Assembly: GCA_945483525.1 (NCBI GenBank) | Contig: CALYRV010000006.1 | Coordinates: forward strand, 1-34,745 | DNA length: 34,745 nucleotides | DNA from: an uncultured Verrucomicrobiota bacterium | GTDB lineage: Bacteria > Verrucomicrobiota > Kiritimatiellia > RFP12 > UBA1067 | Reading direction: 5' to 3' | In this document: piece by piece, positions 22,515 through 30,028 of the stretch | How the letters are laid out: each line of letters opens with the position of its first letter | Position numbering within the stretch: the stretch's first letter is position 1 | Position numbers and translations under genes: made by a program | The notes under the pieces: model-generated | The model's database searches: none | What the model was told of the DNA's origin: nothing | Seen by the model: the letters and a program-made list of their open reading frames with translations, nothing else

Positions 22515-25069
22515 TTGATCTCAACCGCGCCCTTGCCGCGGATGTCAGCGGACGAAGCACCGACGAGGATCTCGTACCTGCCGGGATCGACACGCCACTG
22601 ATGACAAAGGATGTCCCAGTAAGCAAAATCACGCTTCGTGAGAGTAGCGGAGAGCACTTCCGATTCGCCCGGCTTAAGCAGTTTCGTCTTCGCGAAACCC
22701 TTGAGTTCCTTGACGGCACGCTCAATCTTCGGATCGACCGGAGCCATATAGAACTGAACGGACTCCTTGCCGGCGACCTTACCAGTATTTGTCACGCGAA
22801 CGGAGACCTTCCACTGTTCACCTTCGCATTCGACCTTCGCCTGATCATAGGCGAAAGTCGTATAGGAGAGTCCGTAACCAAACGGGAAGAGCGGCTTAAT
22901 GCCCTTCGCGTCATACCAGCGGTAGCCGACGTAGAAACGCTCTTGATAGGTGACGTACTTATCGTTGTAGGTCCCACATTGAGCGACCCCGCAATCCTCG
23001 TACTTGCGCGGCCAGGTTAGGCAGAGCTTGCCAGAAGGATTGACATCACCGAAGAGCATGCGGGCGAGGATGTTGCCGGCCTCCTGTCCGAGATACGGCT
23101 GCAGGACCACGGTCTCAGCATCATCGATCCACGGCAGTTCGCACGGAGAGCAGGAACGATTGATGATGACGAGGTTCTTAAGATTCATCTTGAGCAACTT
23201 GGCAATCTCAGCGTCGTGTCCATCAGGATTCTTCATGTTCGGTCGGTCACCCGCCTCCTGTTCACGCGCCGGACCTACACCCATCGAAGTGCCGGTGAAG
23301 ACAATGACGGCGTCCGCGGACCTGAGATCATCTTCCTTGGAGCCAGTCTGCGCCGCGAGGACGGACGGCAACACCCAGCCGAAGGAGAACGAGTTCTCCT
23401 TGCAGTCGCCGATATCAATGGTAATCGTATAGATCCTGCCCTTCTCGAACGCTACCCGTACCGCATCGCCGTTGCCCTGACAATTGAAGATGAACTTGCC
23501 GTCAACCTTCACCGTCGCCGCGCCGAAGCCGATGTCCTTCGCGAAGCCGAGCAGGTAGTTGCCGGACTCGGGAGCGGTGACGCGCGCCTGGAAGCGGACC
23601 GCGCGGCGATTGATGCCAGTCGGATAGGTCACGTAATCGGTGATCTCGCCGTCACCCTGCCAAGCATTGTCATCAGACCACGTACGCACCTCCCACGCAC
23701 GCTCTACAAACGCGTCCGTTGACTTCTTGGTGAAGGTATCGAGGAGAAGATTATCAATCTGTGCAGGCTTGTCGCCGAGCGTCGATTCGGCACCGAGCGG
23801 CAGGAGCTTCACTTCGGCTTTGTCACCAAGCGCCGCCTTGACACCCTTGAAAGCGGTGACTTCATAAGGCGCGTGACCTTCGCAAGAGCAGCCGAGATGG
23901 CACTGGTCCATATCCGCGGCGCGACCGAGGAACACGACCTTCTTGATCTCGTCCTTCTTGAGCGGCAGCACACCGGCATCGTTCTTCGCGAGAACGATCG
24001 CCTCGTCACCGATCTTGCCGCAGACGTCATAGTGCTCCTGGACAAGCCGCTGCCCCTGAGGCTGGAGACCGTCCAGGAAGCCGGTCTTCGCCATCGTCCA
24101 TAGGACATGGAGAGCCATCTCGTCGACAGTCGCCTCAGGCACCTTCCCATCCTTCACCGCCTGGAGCAGAGGATGGACCTTGTCCTTGTGCCAGAAGTCG
24201 GTGAAGTGGATGATGCCCGCGCCGCGGTCCATTTCCACATTGCCGCCGTTGAGCGCTGCCATGACGGTCGAATGCGCCCCACCCCAGTCTGTCACGATCA
24301 TACCCGGAAAGTGCCAGCGGTCGCGCACAATGCCGCGCTGGGTGTAGCCGTTCTCGCTCGCGAACTGTCCGTTGATGCGATTATATGAAGTCATCAGCGC
24401 GAGCGAACCGCCTTCGCAGATCGCCGCCTCGAACGCGGGAAGGTAGATCTCATTGAAGGTGCGCTCGTCACAGACGGTATCGACCGAGTTGCGGGCGAGT
24501 TCTTGGTTGTTGAGACAATAGTGCTTTACCGTCGTTGCGACGCCTTCCTTTTGGACGGCCTTGATGAGAGGCACGACCATCTTCGCATTGAAGAACGGAT
24601 CCTCGCTCATATACTCCCAATTGCGTCCGCAAAGCGGCGTTCTCGCGATATTGACGCCCGGACCGAGCATCATGTCCTTGTTACGCGCGCGGTTCTGTTC
24701 GCCCATCACCTTGCCGTGAAGCAGCGCGAGATCCTTATTCCACGTCTGCGCAAGAGCCGAGAGTGGAGGAAGCGAAGTCGAACGATCGTCAATGCCTTGC
24801 ACATAAGGCCACTCGGCACGTCCATGTTCAGGCTTCATGGTATGCGAGCAGTCGCTCATGCCCCACTCACGTGGAATCCCGACTTCGGGAATCGCGTTGA
24901 TGTACATCGTTGCGCAGCCGCCGCAGAGCGTGACCTTCTGCTCGAGCGTCATCTTCTTCAGAATCGACTCCGCCTTATCACGCGCATACTCGTCCGACAT
25001 CGGCAATTCAGACGCGTTCGCAACCATCGCCGCGCCAACCGCCAGCAATCCAAGCATCATCTTCTTCAT
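22511..25069 (-). CDS. Secreted glycoside hydrolase family 3 beta-glycosidase with PA14 domain
   Basis: An exported family 3 enzyme, probably a beta-glucosidase or beta-xylosidase acting on plant or host glycans. The signal peptide MKKMMLGLLAVGAAMVANA is followed by the TIM-barrel domain. This contains KHYCLNNQE and the catalytic nucleophile aspartate in GMIVTDWGGAHS. The second domain has an acid/base candidate glutamate in QEAGDRPN. A PA14-like insert (about residues 480-560) and a C-terminal fibronectin III-like domain (about 740-850) complete the protein. The 852-residue length fits this architecture. I chose the ATG at 25069 for its AAAGGA ribosome-binding site and the signal peptide. 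Sugar specificity cannot be read. Confidence 0.94.
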   Translation of the reverse strand: MKKMMLGLLAVGAAMVANASELPMSDEYARDKAESILKKMTLEQKVTLCGGCATMYINAIPEVGIPREWGMSDCSHTMKPEHGRAEWPYVQGIDDRSTSLPPLSALAQTWNKDLALLHGKVMGEQNRARNKDMMLGPGVNIARTPLCGRNWEYMSEDPFFNAKMVVPLIKAVQKEGVATTVKHYCLNNQELARNSVDTVCDERTFNEIYLPAFEAAICEGGSLALMTSYNRINGQFASENGYTQRGIVRDRWHFPGMIVTDWGGAHSTVMAALNGGNVEMDRGAGIIHFTDFWHKDKVHPLLQAVKDGKVPEATVDEMALHVLWTMAKTGFLDGLQPQGQRLVQEHYDVCGKIGDEAIVLAKNDAGVLPLKKDEIKKVVFLGRAADMDQCHLGCSCEGHAPYEVTAFKGVKAALGDKAEVKLLPLGAESTLGDKPAQIDNLLLDTFTKKSTDAFVERAWEVRTWSDDNAWQGDGEITDYVTYPTGINRRAVRFQARVTAPESGNYLLGFAKDIGFGAATVKVDGKFIFNCQGNGDAVRVAFEKGRIYTITIDIGDCKENSFSFGWVLPSVLAAQTGSKEDDLRSADAVIVFTGTSMGVGPAREQEAGDRPNMKNPDGHDAEIAKLLKMNLKNLVIINRSCSPCELPWIDDAETVVLQPYLGQEAGNILARMLFGDVNPSGKLCLTWPRKYEDCGVAQCGTYNDKYVTYQERFYVGYRWYDAKGIKPLFPFGYGLSYTTFAYDQAKVECEGEQWKVSVRVTNTGKVAGKESVQFYMAPVDPKIERAVKELKGFAKTKLLKPGESEVLSATLTKRDFAYWDILCHQWRVDPGRYEILVGASSADIRGKGAVEIK

Positions 25070-25070
25070 G

Positions 25071-25112
25071 TTTTCAATTCCTTTCTCAACGTTTAACCTA
25101 AACTCTAATCTC
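25071..25112. repeat. Possible heptamer run upstream of the GH3 gene
   Basis: The gap between purD and GH3 can be read as six loosely similar 7-base units (TTTTCAA, CTCAACG, TTTAACC and others). Similarity is weak. The GH3 ribosome-binding site lies inside it. Confidence 0.3.
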
Positions 25113-26427
25113 ATCCACGCTCAAACGCCCGATGCGCGATGTCCTTACGATAGAACATCCCGTCAAAGGAGATGCCGGAGATGCGCTCATAAGCGTTATC
25201 GACGGCCTCACGGAGATTCGTGCCAAGCCCGGTGACGCTCATCACTCGTCCGCCGCTCGTCACGACCTTGTCGCCGTCGAATCTAGTTCCGCAGTGGAAT
25301 ACGATGGAATCGCCTTCCCCCCATTCCCCTTTCCCTGTTCCCCTGATTTCCTTGCCCTTCTCGTACGAGCCAGGATAGCCGTCGGAAGCAAGAATGACGG
25401 TCGCGGCAGTTTCATCACGAACCACGACATCCTCCTCCTTAAGACAACCACTTGCGGCGTGTAGAAGCGCAGTCGCAAAGCTGCCGCCGAGACGCGGAAG
25501 CACCGCTTCGGTCTCAGGATCGCCGAACCTAGCGTTAAACTCGACGACGTTGACATCGCTGCCGCTGATGGCGGTTGGACCATGCGGATTGGAGTGTTCG
25601 TTATTGACCATAAGCCCCGCATAGAGGATACCGCGGTAGACGATACCACGCTTCTTGAGCTCGTTAACGACGGGCATGATGATCTTATCCTTGATCATCG
25701 GAAGCTTGTCGCTCGTAATCACGGGAGCAGGCGAATACGCGCCCATGCCACCGGTGTTCGGGCCCTTGTCGCCGTCGAAAACCCGCTTATGGTCCTGCGA
25801 ACTAGGCAGCAACACCGCGTCATTGCCGTCCACCATCGCGAGAATTGAGCACTCTTCACCGTGGAGGAACTCCTCGATCAACACCTCGGCGCCGGCGGCA
25901 CCAAACTTGTTGCCGACGAGCATATCGTCAATCGCCGCCTCTGCCTGGTCGTTCGTCTCGGCGACGATCACGCCCTTGCCAGCGGCGAGGCCGTCCGCCT
26001 TGATGACGACGGGGAGTCCGTACGCAGGAAGTGCCGCCTTTGCCTTCACGGCATCAGTGAATACTTCGGCCTTGCCCGTCGGGACGCCTGCCGCGTCCAT
26101 GATCTCCTTGGCGAAGCGCTTGGAACCTTCCATGCGCGCGCCGGCGGCGACGGGACCGAACGCCTTTATCCCCGCCTTCTCCAGCGCGTCCACGAGCCCG
26201 ATCACCAGCGGGGCTTCGGGACCGACCACGACGAGGTCAGGTTTTTCCGCCTTCGACCAAGCGACAATGCCCTCGACATCGTCCGCCTTGATCGCGACAC
26301 ATTCTGCGACCTCGGCGATACCGGCGTTACCGGGCGCGGCATAAAGCTCGTGCTCTTCAGGATCGTGCGCAAGTCTCCACGCAATCGCATGTTCACGTCC
26401 GCCAGAACCGACTACCAAAATCTTCAT
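25111..26427 (-). CDS. purD: Phosphoribosylamine-glycine ligase (GAR synthetase)
   Basis: Joins glycine to phosphoribosylamine with ATP, the second step of purine synthesis. The N-terminal motif MKILVVGSGGREHAIAW, the ATP-grasp segment PVVIKADGLAAGKGVIVA, EEFLHGEECSILAMVDG, and the metal/active-site FNARFGDPETEAVLPR are all present. I chose the ATG at 26427, which has a GGAGGAAAG ribosome-binding site. The frame continues upstream without family similarity. Residues about 361-372 (GTGKGEWGEGDS) are Gly-rich and encoded by a heptamer array in the C-terminal domain. No other purine genes are in the window. Confidence 0.96.
   Translation of the reverse strand: MKILVVGSGGREHAIAWRLAHDPEEHELYAAPGNAGIAEVAECVAIKADDVEGIVAWSKAEKPDLVVVGPEAPLVIGLVDALEKAGIKAFGPVAAGARMEGSKRFAKEIMDAAGVPTGKAEVFTDAVKAKAALPAYGLPVVIKADGLAAGKGVIVAETNDQAEAAIDDMLVGNKFGAAGAEVLIEEFLHGEECSILAMVDGNDAVLLPSSQDHKRVFDGDKGPNTGGMGAYSPAPVITSDKLPMIKDKIIMPVVNELKKRGIVYRGILYAGLMVNNEHSNPHGPTAISGSDVNVVEFNARFGDPETEAVLPRLGGSFATALLHAASGCLKEEDVVVRDETAATVILASDGYPGSYEKGKEIRGTGKGEWGEGDSIVFHCGTRFDGDKVVTSGGRVMSVTGLGTNLREAVDNAYERISGISFDGMFYRKDIAHRAFERG
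25312..25346. repeat. Heptamer array inside purD
   Basis: Five phased units with plus-strand consensus CCCCNTT. It is the same family as the ligA array and gives a similar GTGKGEWGEG peptide. Confidence 0.8.
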
Positions 26428-26443
26428 ATGATCTTTCCTCCGC

Positions 26444-26471
26444 AATTTTCAACATTCAATCCGCGGCTCAC
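26444..26471. repeat. Possible heptamer run between the short LysM gene and purD
   Basis: Four 7-base units beginning AATTTTC, AACATTC; the last two are diverged. It occupies most of the 60-base gap. Weak on its own but in keeping with other junctions. Confidence 0.35.
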
Positions 26472-26487
26472 GACCGGAAACCAGACG

Positions 26488-27003
26488 TCATTTCGCCGGC
26501 ACCCGGAGCTTCTGTCCGATACGGATATTATTGCTCTTAAGATTATTAAGCTCCTTGATCGTCTGAACCTTGGTACCGAAAGCTTCGGAAATAATGGTCA
26601 AATTATCGCCAGCAGCCACCGTATAAAGCTTGGTTGGTCCGTCATAGGCTGAAGCTGGGGGCGGTGGCGCCGGACGCCTATTCTCTTCTTGCTTGATCCT
26701 CGAAGCGAGATCGTTAACGATCTCTTCGCGTTGCTTCGCGAGCGCCGCTTTGAGGTCCGCCACCTGCGCCTGCAGTGACGAGACCAGGCTCTTAAGGTCG
26801 GCGATCTCCTGTTTCATCGGCTCAATCTTGGATACGCGATTGACCAAGTCGTTATGATTCTGCTCGAGGCAGTCTACCTGGCCGGAAACGCGCTGCATCT
26901 CCTCGAACGCCTGCTGTTTGAGAAAGTTATCCTTCGCCTGCCCGAACAACGGACACGAAAAGGACGCCAACGAGACGAATGCCAATAATAATGCTTGTTT
27001 CAT
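26488..27003 (-). CDS. Exported coiled-coil protein with C-terminal LysM domain (171 aa)
   Basis: A probable periplasmic peptidoglycan-binding protein. The signal peptide is MKQALLLAFVSLASFSCPLFGQA. A long coiled coil follows (residues about 30-100, with heptads such as EIADLKSLVSSLQAQVADLK), then a short Pro-rich linker (RRPAPPPPAS), then one LysM domain (about 122-171, from LYTVAAGDNLTIISEAFG to IRIGQKLRVPAK). I chose the ATG at 27003, with an AAGGAAAGGG ribosome-binding site; the longer frame adds only a non-signal extension. It lies 13 bases after the tail-anchored small protein. A structural or envelope-tethering role is likely; no enzyme domain is seen. Confidence 0.9.
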   Translation of the reverse strand: MKQALLLAFVSLASFSCPLFGQAKDNFLKQQAFEEMQRVSGQVDCLEQNHNDLVNRVSKIEPMKQEIADLKSLVSSLQAQVADLKAALAKQREEIVNDLASRIKQEENRRPAPPPPASAYDGPTKLYTVAAGDNLTIISEAFGTKVQTIKELNNLKSNNIRIGQKLRVPAK

Positions 27004-27016
27004 ATTACCCTTTCCT

Positions 27017-27289
27017 TTAAAACACAAGTAGACACAACCAGATCACGAATCCAATCGTGACGACAACGAGAAACCGAGTCTGACGATGACTGCGAATCTC
27101 CTGCCGAATCGTCCGCCCGAAGGTTCGCATCCCGCCGCCAGAGATATAGTGAAAGAGCTTCCATCCGTACTCCTTGCCGGACGAAGTCTCGCCATGCGCT
27201 GCAGTGTATTCATCCAGCTGCCAAGGTTCATCCGAGCGCGTATAGGAATGCTCGGCGGTCACCAGCGTCGGAAAGATTCGTTCGTTCAC
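27017..27289 (-). CDS. Small tail-anchored protein of unknown function (90 aa)
   Basis: I do not recognise a family. The GTG at 27289 overlaps the LysM lipoprotein stop as GTGA, typical of translational coupling, so I prefer it to longer frames. The N-terminal half is polar with many Tyr, Trp and Glu (SYTRSDEPWQLDEYTAAHG). A Gly-rich turn (SGGGMRTFG) leads to a basic segment (RTIRQEIRSHRQTR). One hydrophobic helix (FLVVVTIGFVIWLCLLVF) ends the protein at its last residue. Its topology suggests a tail-anchored inner-membrane protein with the body in the cytoplasm. It sits between two LysM genes, so an envelope role is plausible. Confidence 0.72.
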   Translation of the reverse strand: MNERIFPTLVTAEHSYTRSDEPWQLDEYTAAHGETSSGKEYGWKLFHYISGGGMRTFGRTIRQEIRSHRQTRFLVVVTIGFVIWLCLLVF

Positions 27290-28215
27290 GGCAAAACAAT
27301 CTTCTGTCCGGTTCTGATACGTCCGTCGGTAGAGATCGTCGTCTTGTTGGCATCGCGGATCTTCTGCCACGCGGAACGAAGGCCGTAAAATCGCACCGCA
27401 AGCTTGTAAAGGGTGTCTCCGTCCTGAACCACATATTCTGCAGGTCGCGGCTCATGAGGCGGCTCCGGTCGAGCATCCTTCTTCGAAAAGATCGACTTCG
27501 TCGGCTTCGACGACACCTCAAACGGAGCATCGGACTTCTCCTCGTCGCCATCCAGAAGAAGATTCTTCACATCCTCCGAAACCCGAATCCTATCCGATGG
27601 GCTTTCATCCTCATCATCAAGTAACGCGGTCTCAGTCATGATCACAGGGCGCGACGAGTCTTCCGACACCTCACCGGTCAGCATCCGCCGCATCCGCTCA
27701 AGATCCTTGGCACCCGCCTCGGCCTTGGCCAGCGCACGTTCAAGACGCTTCTCAAGATCCTTGTTCGCCTTCTCCAGCTCTACGACCCGTTCGGCAAGCT
27801 CCGCATTGCGAGATGCCGCAGCGTCATCACCTGCAGAATACTTCTTGGTCAATTCTGGACCCAATAGCCGTTCACACTGGACGATTCGGTCTTTGGCAAG
27901 TCCAGACTTCTCACCAGTCTTGTCATGCGCCATAAACTCCCGGTAATTGCACAAAGCACCAAGATAATCCTTTTTCACATCCTGCAACAAACATGCCAAC
28001 TGGAATCTCGCCGACGCATTACCTGGAGTGGCGCAAACCACCCGTTCGAGCCCAGCCACAGCCTTATCGACACGCCCTGCCGCATAATCATCCATCGCAG
28101 CGCGATAAATTGAATCAGAGCGTTCGCGATCAAGCGCGCGACTGCCGATGTAATCGCAGCCAACGAAAACAATAAGCGAAAGCGAGAAAACCCCAAGTGC
28201 GGAATTACGCTTCAT
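27286..28215 (-). CDS. LysM-domain lipoprotein with helical repeats and coiled coil
   Basis: A probable outer- or inner-membrane lipoprotein that binds peptidoglycan. The signal ends in a lipobox (IVFVGCDY, about residues 13-20). TPR-like helices follow (SIYRAAMDDYAAGRVDKAV, then a second pair with FQLACLLQDVKKDYLGAL). Next come a coiled coil (about 125-185), a long acidic disordered stretch, and a LysM-type domain at the end (about 258-309, EYVVQDGDTLYKLAVRFYG). I chose the ATG at 28215; upstream the frame is an Arg/Met-rich shadow of the scpB acidic tail. It overlaps scpB by 11 bases. The build resembles CpoB-like and other envelope-organising lipoproteins. Confidence 0.88.
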   Translation of the reverse strand: MKRNSALGVFSLSLIVFVGCDYIGSRALDRERSDSIYRAAMDDYAAGRVDKAVAGLERVVCATPGNASARFQLACLLQDVKKDYLGALCNYREFMAHDKTGEKSGLAKDRIVQCERLLGPELTKKYSAGDDAAASRNAELAERVVELEKANKDLEKRLERALAKAEAGAKDLERMRRMLTGEVSEDSSRPVIMTETALLDDEDESPSDRIRVSEDVKNLLLDGDEEKSDAPFEVSSKPTKSIFSKKDARPEPPHEPRPAEYVVQDGDTLYKLAVRFYGLRSAWQKIRDANKTTISTDGRIRTGQKIVLP

Positions 28216-29143
28216 CCTCACCATCTCCGTCTTCTTCATCATCTTCGTCATCTTCATCGTCATCCTCATCATCAAATTCATCCGGCGTGTCGTCAATGAA
28301 GAAATCGTCGTCATCCTCCGACTTTTCAGCCCCTTCAGTTTCGGCATCGGCATCGTTGAGCAGAAGTTCCGCCTCGTCGTCGATCGGCGCTTCAGAAGCC
28401 TGCTCCCCACCTTCGTCAGCGTTCGCCTCACCAACGCCAGCCACATCCTCATCCTTCACAGCCTCCGCATTCGCCGCCTCAGCAGCCGCTTCAAGCTCGG
28501 TCTTAGATTCTTTCTTCTTGTAGGACTCGGCCTTAAGGCGCGGATTGGAGCGCTGAAGCGTAGGATCAAGCTCATTGAGCTGTTGCAGATTCGCAAGGCC
28601 GAAATGATCAAGAAAGATCGGCGTCGTGCCGTAAAGAAAAGGATGCCCCGGAAGCTCAGACTTGCCGACAATGCGGATCAGCTGAAGATCCATCAGCGTC
28701 TTGATATTCGCTGTGACGTCGACCCCCCGAATCTCCTCGATCTCACTCTTGGTAAGCGGCTGGCGGTATGCGATAATCGCAAGCGTCTCGAGCGAAGCGC
28801 GCCCGAGGCGCGATGGACGATCCATCTTCAACATCGCCCGCACATAACGCCCGCACGAAGGAGCGGTCTGAAGCCGAAAAGTGCCGCCGGTGCAAACGAG
28901 CTTAAAACCGCAGTGAGCTACGTTCAACGCCTTCTCCAGACCTTTCAGAGCCTCGTCGATCTCACGGTTCGTGCAGCTCTGATAAACATCCATGATCTCC
29001 TTGTTCTCTCCGTCTTCCGCCTGAACGGCCTTGACGGCCGCACGAAGCTCAGCAGCGGTAAGGGGATCCTGACTGGCGAACAACAGCGAACCGATAATCT
29101 CTTGCAGGGACTGCGGCAACGGAATCTTCACTTCATCACTCAT
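28205..29143 (-). CDS. scpB: Segregation and condensation protein ScpB with long acidic tail
   Basis: A winged-helix kite subunit of the SMC-ScpAB condensin, needed for chromosome organisation. Residues about 1-190 carry the ScpB core, including EIIGSLLFASQDPLTAAEL, RASLETLAIIAYRQPLTKSEIEEIRGVD and the second winged helix (LPGHPFLYGTTPIFLDHFGL). From about residue 215 the protein becomes strongly acidic and low in complexity, ending in a run of Asp/Glu (DDEDDDEDDEDDEEDGDG). Such a tail is not part of the core family. The ATG at 29143 overlaps scpA by 8 bases (ATGAGTGA). The far end overlaps the next gene by 11 bases. Confidence 0.93.
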   Translation of the reverse strand: MSDEVKIPLPQSLQEIIGSLLFASQDPLTAAELRAAVKAVQAEDGENKEIMDVYQSCTNREIDEALKGLEKALNVAHCGFKLVCTGGTFRLQTAPSCGRYVRAMLKMDRPSRLGRASLETLAIIAYRQPLTKSEIEEIRGVDVTANIKTLMDLQLIRIVGKSELPGHPFLYGTTPIFLDHFGLANLQQLNELDPTLQRSNPRLKAESYKKKESKTELEAAAEAANAEAVKDEDVAGVGEANADEGGEQASEAPIDDEAELLLNDADAETEGAEKSEDDDDFFIDDTPDEFDDEDDDEDDEDDEEDGDGEDEA

Positions 29144-29936
29144 AATCGTCCGGTTTCTCCAAAGGCTTGTCTTCCTCGATCTCCTTCGAGGCGACGATGG
29201 TAATCTCATGAAATGCCGCGTTCTGATAGACAATCACGCGGTGCTGACGCAGCAACTCAAGAAGCGCGAGGAATGTAACGATGATTTCGCCGCGGGGCGC
29301 TTCCGGTTTGAACAAAGTGGCGAACGAAACCTGACCTTCGGCCCGAGAGCGTTCAAGAACATAATCCATCTTCTCAGGAACCGAGAAACGGATACCTTTA
29401 AGTTCCTCATGAGGGATCTCATTGGCACGTGCTAGAACCTCCTGAAACGCGGACAGCAGATCGTAGAGGTCTAGATTCGCAATCGCAGTCTTAGCATCCG
29501 CCGCCGTCTTCTCGAACTTAGGACGCCCGCCACCGTAGTCAAAGCAGTTGGCCTTCATCGCCTCCATCGTCTCAAGGCGTAGCGCTGCATCCTTAAACTT
29601 CTTGTATTCAACGAGCTGCCGCACGAGATCGAGACGAGGATCCACCCACTCTTCGTCACCCTCGTTCTCGGCCATACGACGGCTCACCGGTAGCAACATC
29701 CGCGACTTGATAACCATCAACGTCGCCGCCATCACGATGAATTCACCTGCGATATCAAGATCAAGCTCGCGAGCCTCGTTGATGAACTTCATGTACTCGG
29801 TCGTGATGTGCTCAATCGGGATATCATAAATATCGAGCTCTTCACGACGAATAAGATACAGAAGCAAGTCAAGCGGACCCTCGAAAACATCGAGAGTCAC
29901 CTTATAATCGTCAGCAAATAACTGCTTCTCTGCCAT
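29136..29936 (-). CDS. scpA: Segregation and condensation protein ScpA
   Basis: The kleisin subunit that bridges SMC heads in the bacterial condensin. The N-terminal signature VTLDVFEGPLDLLLYLIRREELDIYDIPI is unmistakable. A helical middle region and the C-terminal winged helix (about residues 190-250, ending IVTFLALLELLRQHRVIVYQ) follow. The 266-residue length fits. It begins a unit: a TGATATAAT element leaves a predicted leader of only about 2 bases. smc itself is not in the window. Confidence 0.95.
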   Translation of the reverse strand: MAEKQLFADDYKVTLDVFEGPLDLLLYLIRREELDIYDIPIEHITTEYMKFINEARELDLDIAGEFIVMAATLMVIKSRMLLPVSRRMAENEGDEEWVDPRLDLVRQLVEYKKFKDAALRLETMEAMKANCFDYGGGRPKFEKTAADAKTAIANLDLYDLLSAFQEVLARANEIPHEELKGIRFSVPEKMDYVLERSRAEGQVSFATLFKPEAPRGEIIVTFLALLELLRQHRVIVYQNAAFHEITIVASKEIEEDKPLEKPDDYE

Positions 29937-29944
29937 TCATGAAT

Positions 29945-29953
29945 ATTATATCA
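29945..29953 (-). promoter_or_regulatory. Extended -10 promoter of scpA (near-leaderless)
   Basis: TGATATAAT preceded by a five-T run. The predicted start is near 29938, two bases before the ATG at 29936. No -35 hexamer is clear. The 92-base gap from 29937 to 30028 holds nothing else I can support. Confidence 0.72.
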
Positions 29954-30028
29954 AAAATCTGCGCCAAATGGACTTGAAAGCCGGGCAAAACCTGCGTTAA
30001 ATTCTGCACCGGCGGTCAGTCAGCCAGC

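Noticed and set aside
28216..28452. N-terminal extension of the LysM lipoprotein (Met/Arg/Thr-rich)
   Set aside because: It is the shifted-frame shadow of the Asp/Glu-rich tail of ScpB; the lipoprotein signal starts at 28215.
28197..28523. Plus-strand serine-rich frame
   Set aside because: Complement of the acidic GAT/GAA-rich end of scpB; not a separate gene.
29937..30028. Terminator after the MurC-MurB gene
   Set aside because: Short GC-rich inverted matches exist, but no stem followed by a T tract that I could pair convincingly.
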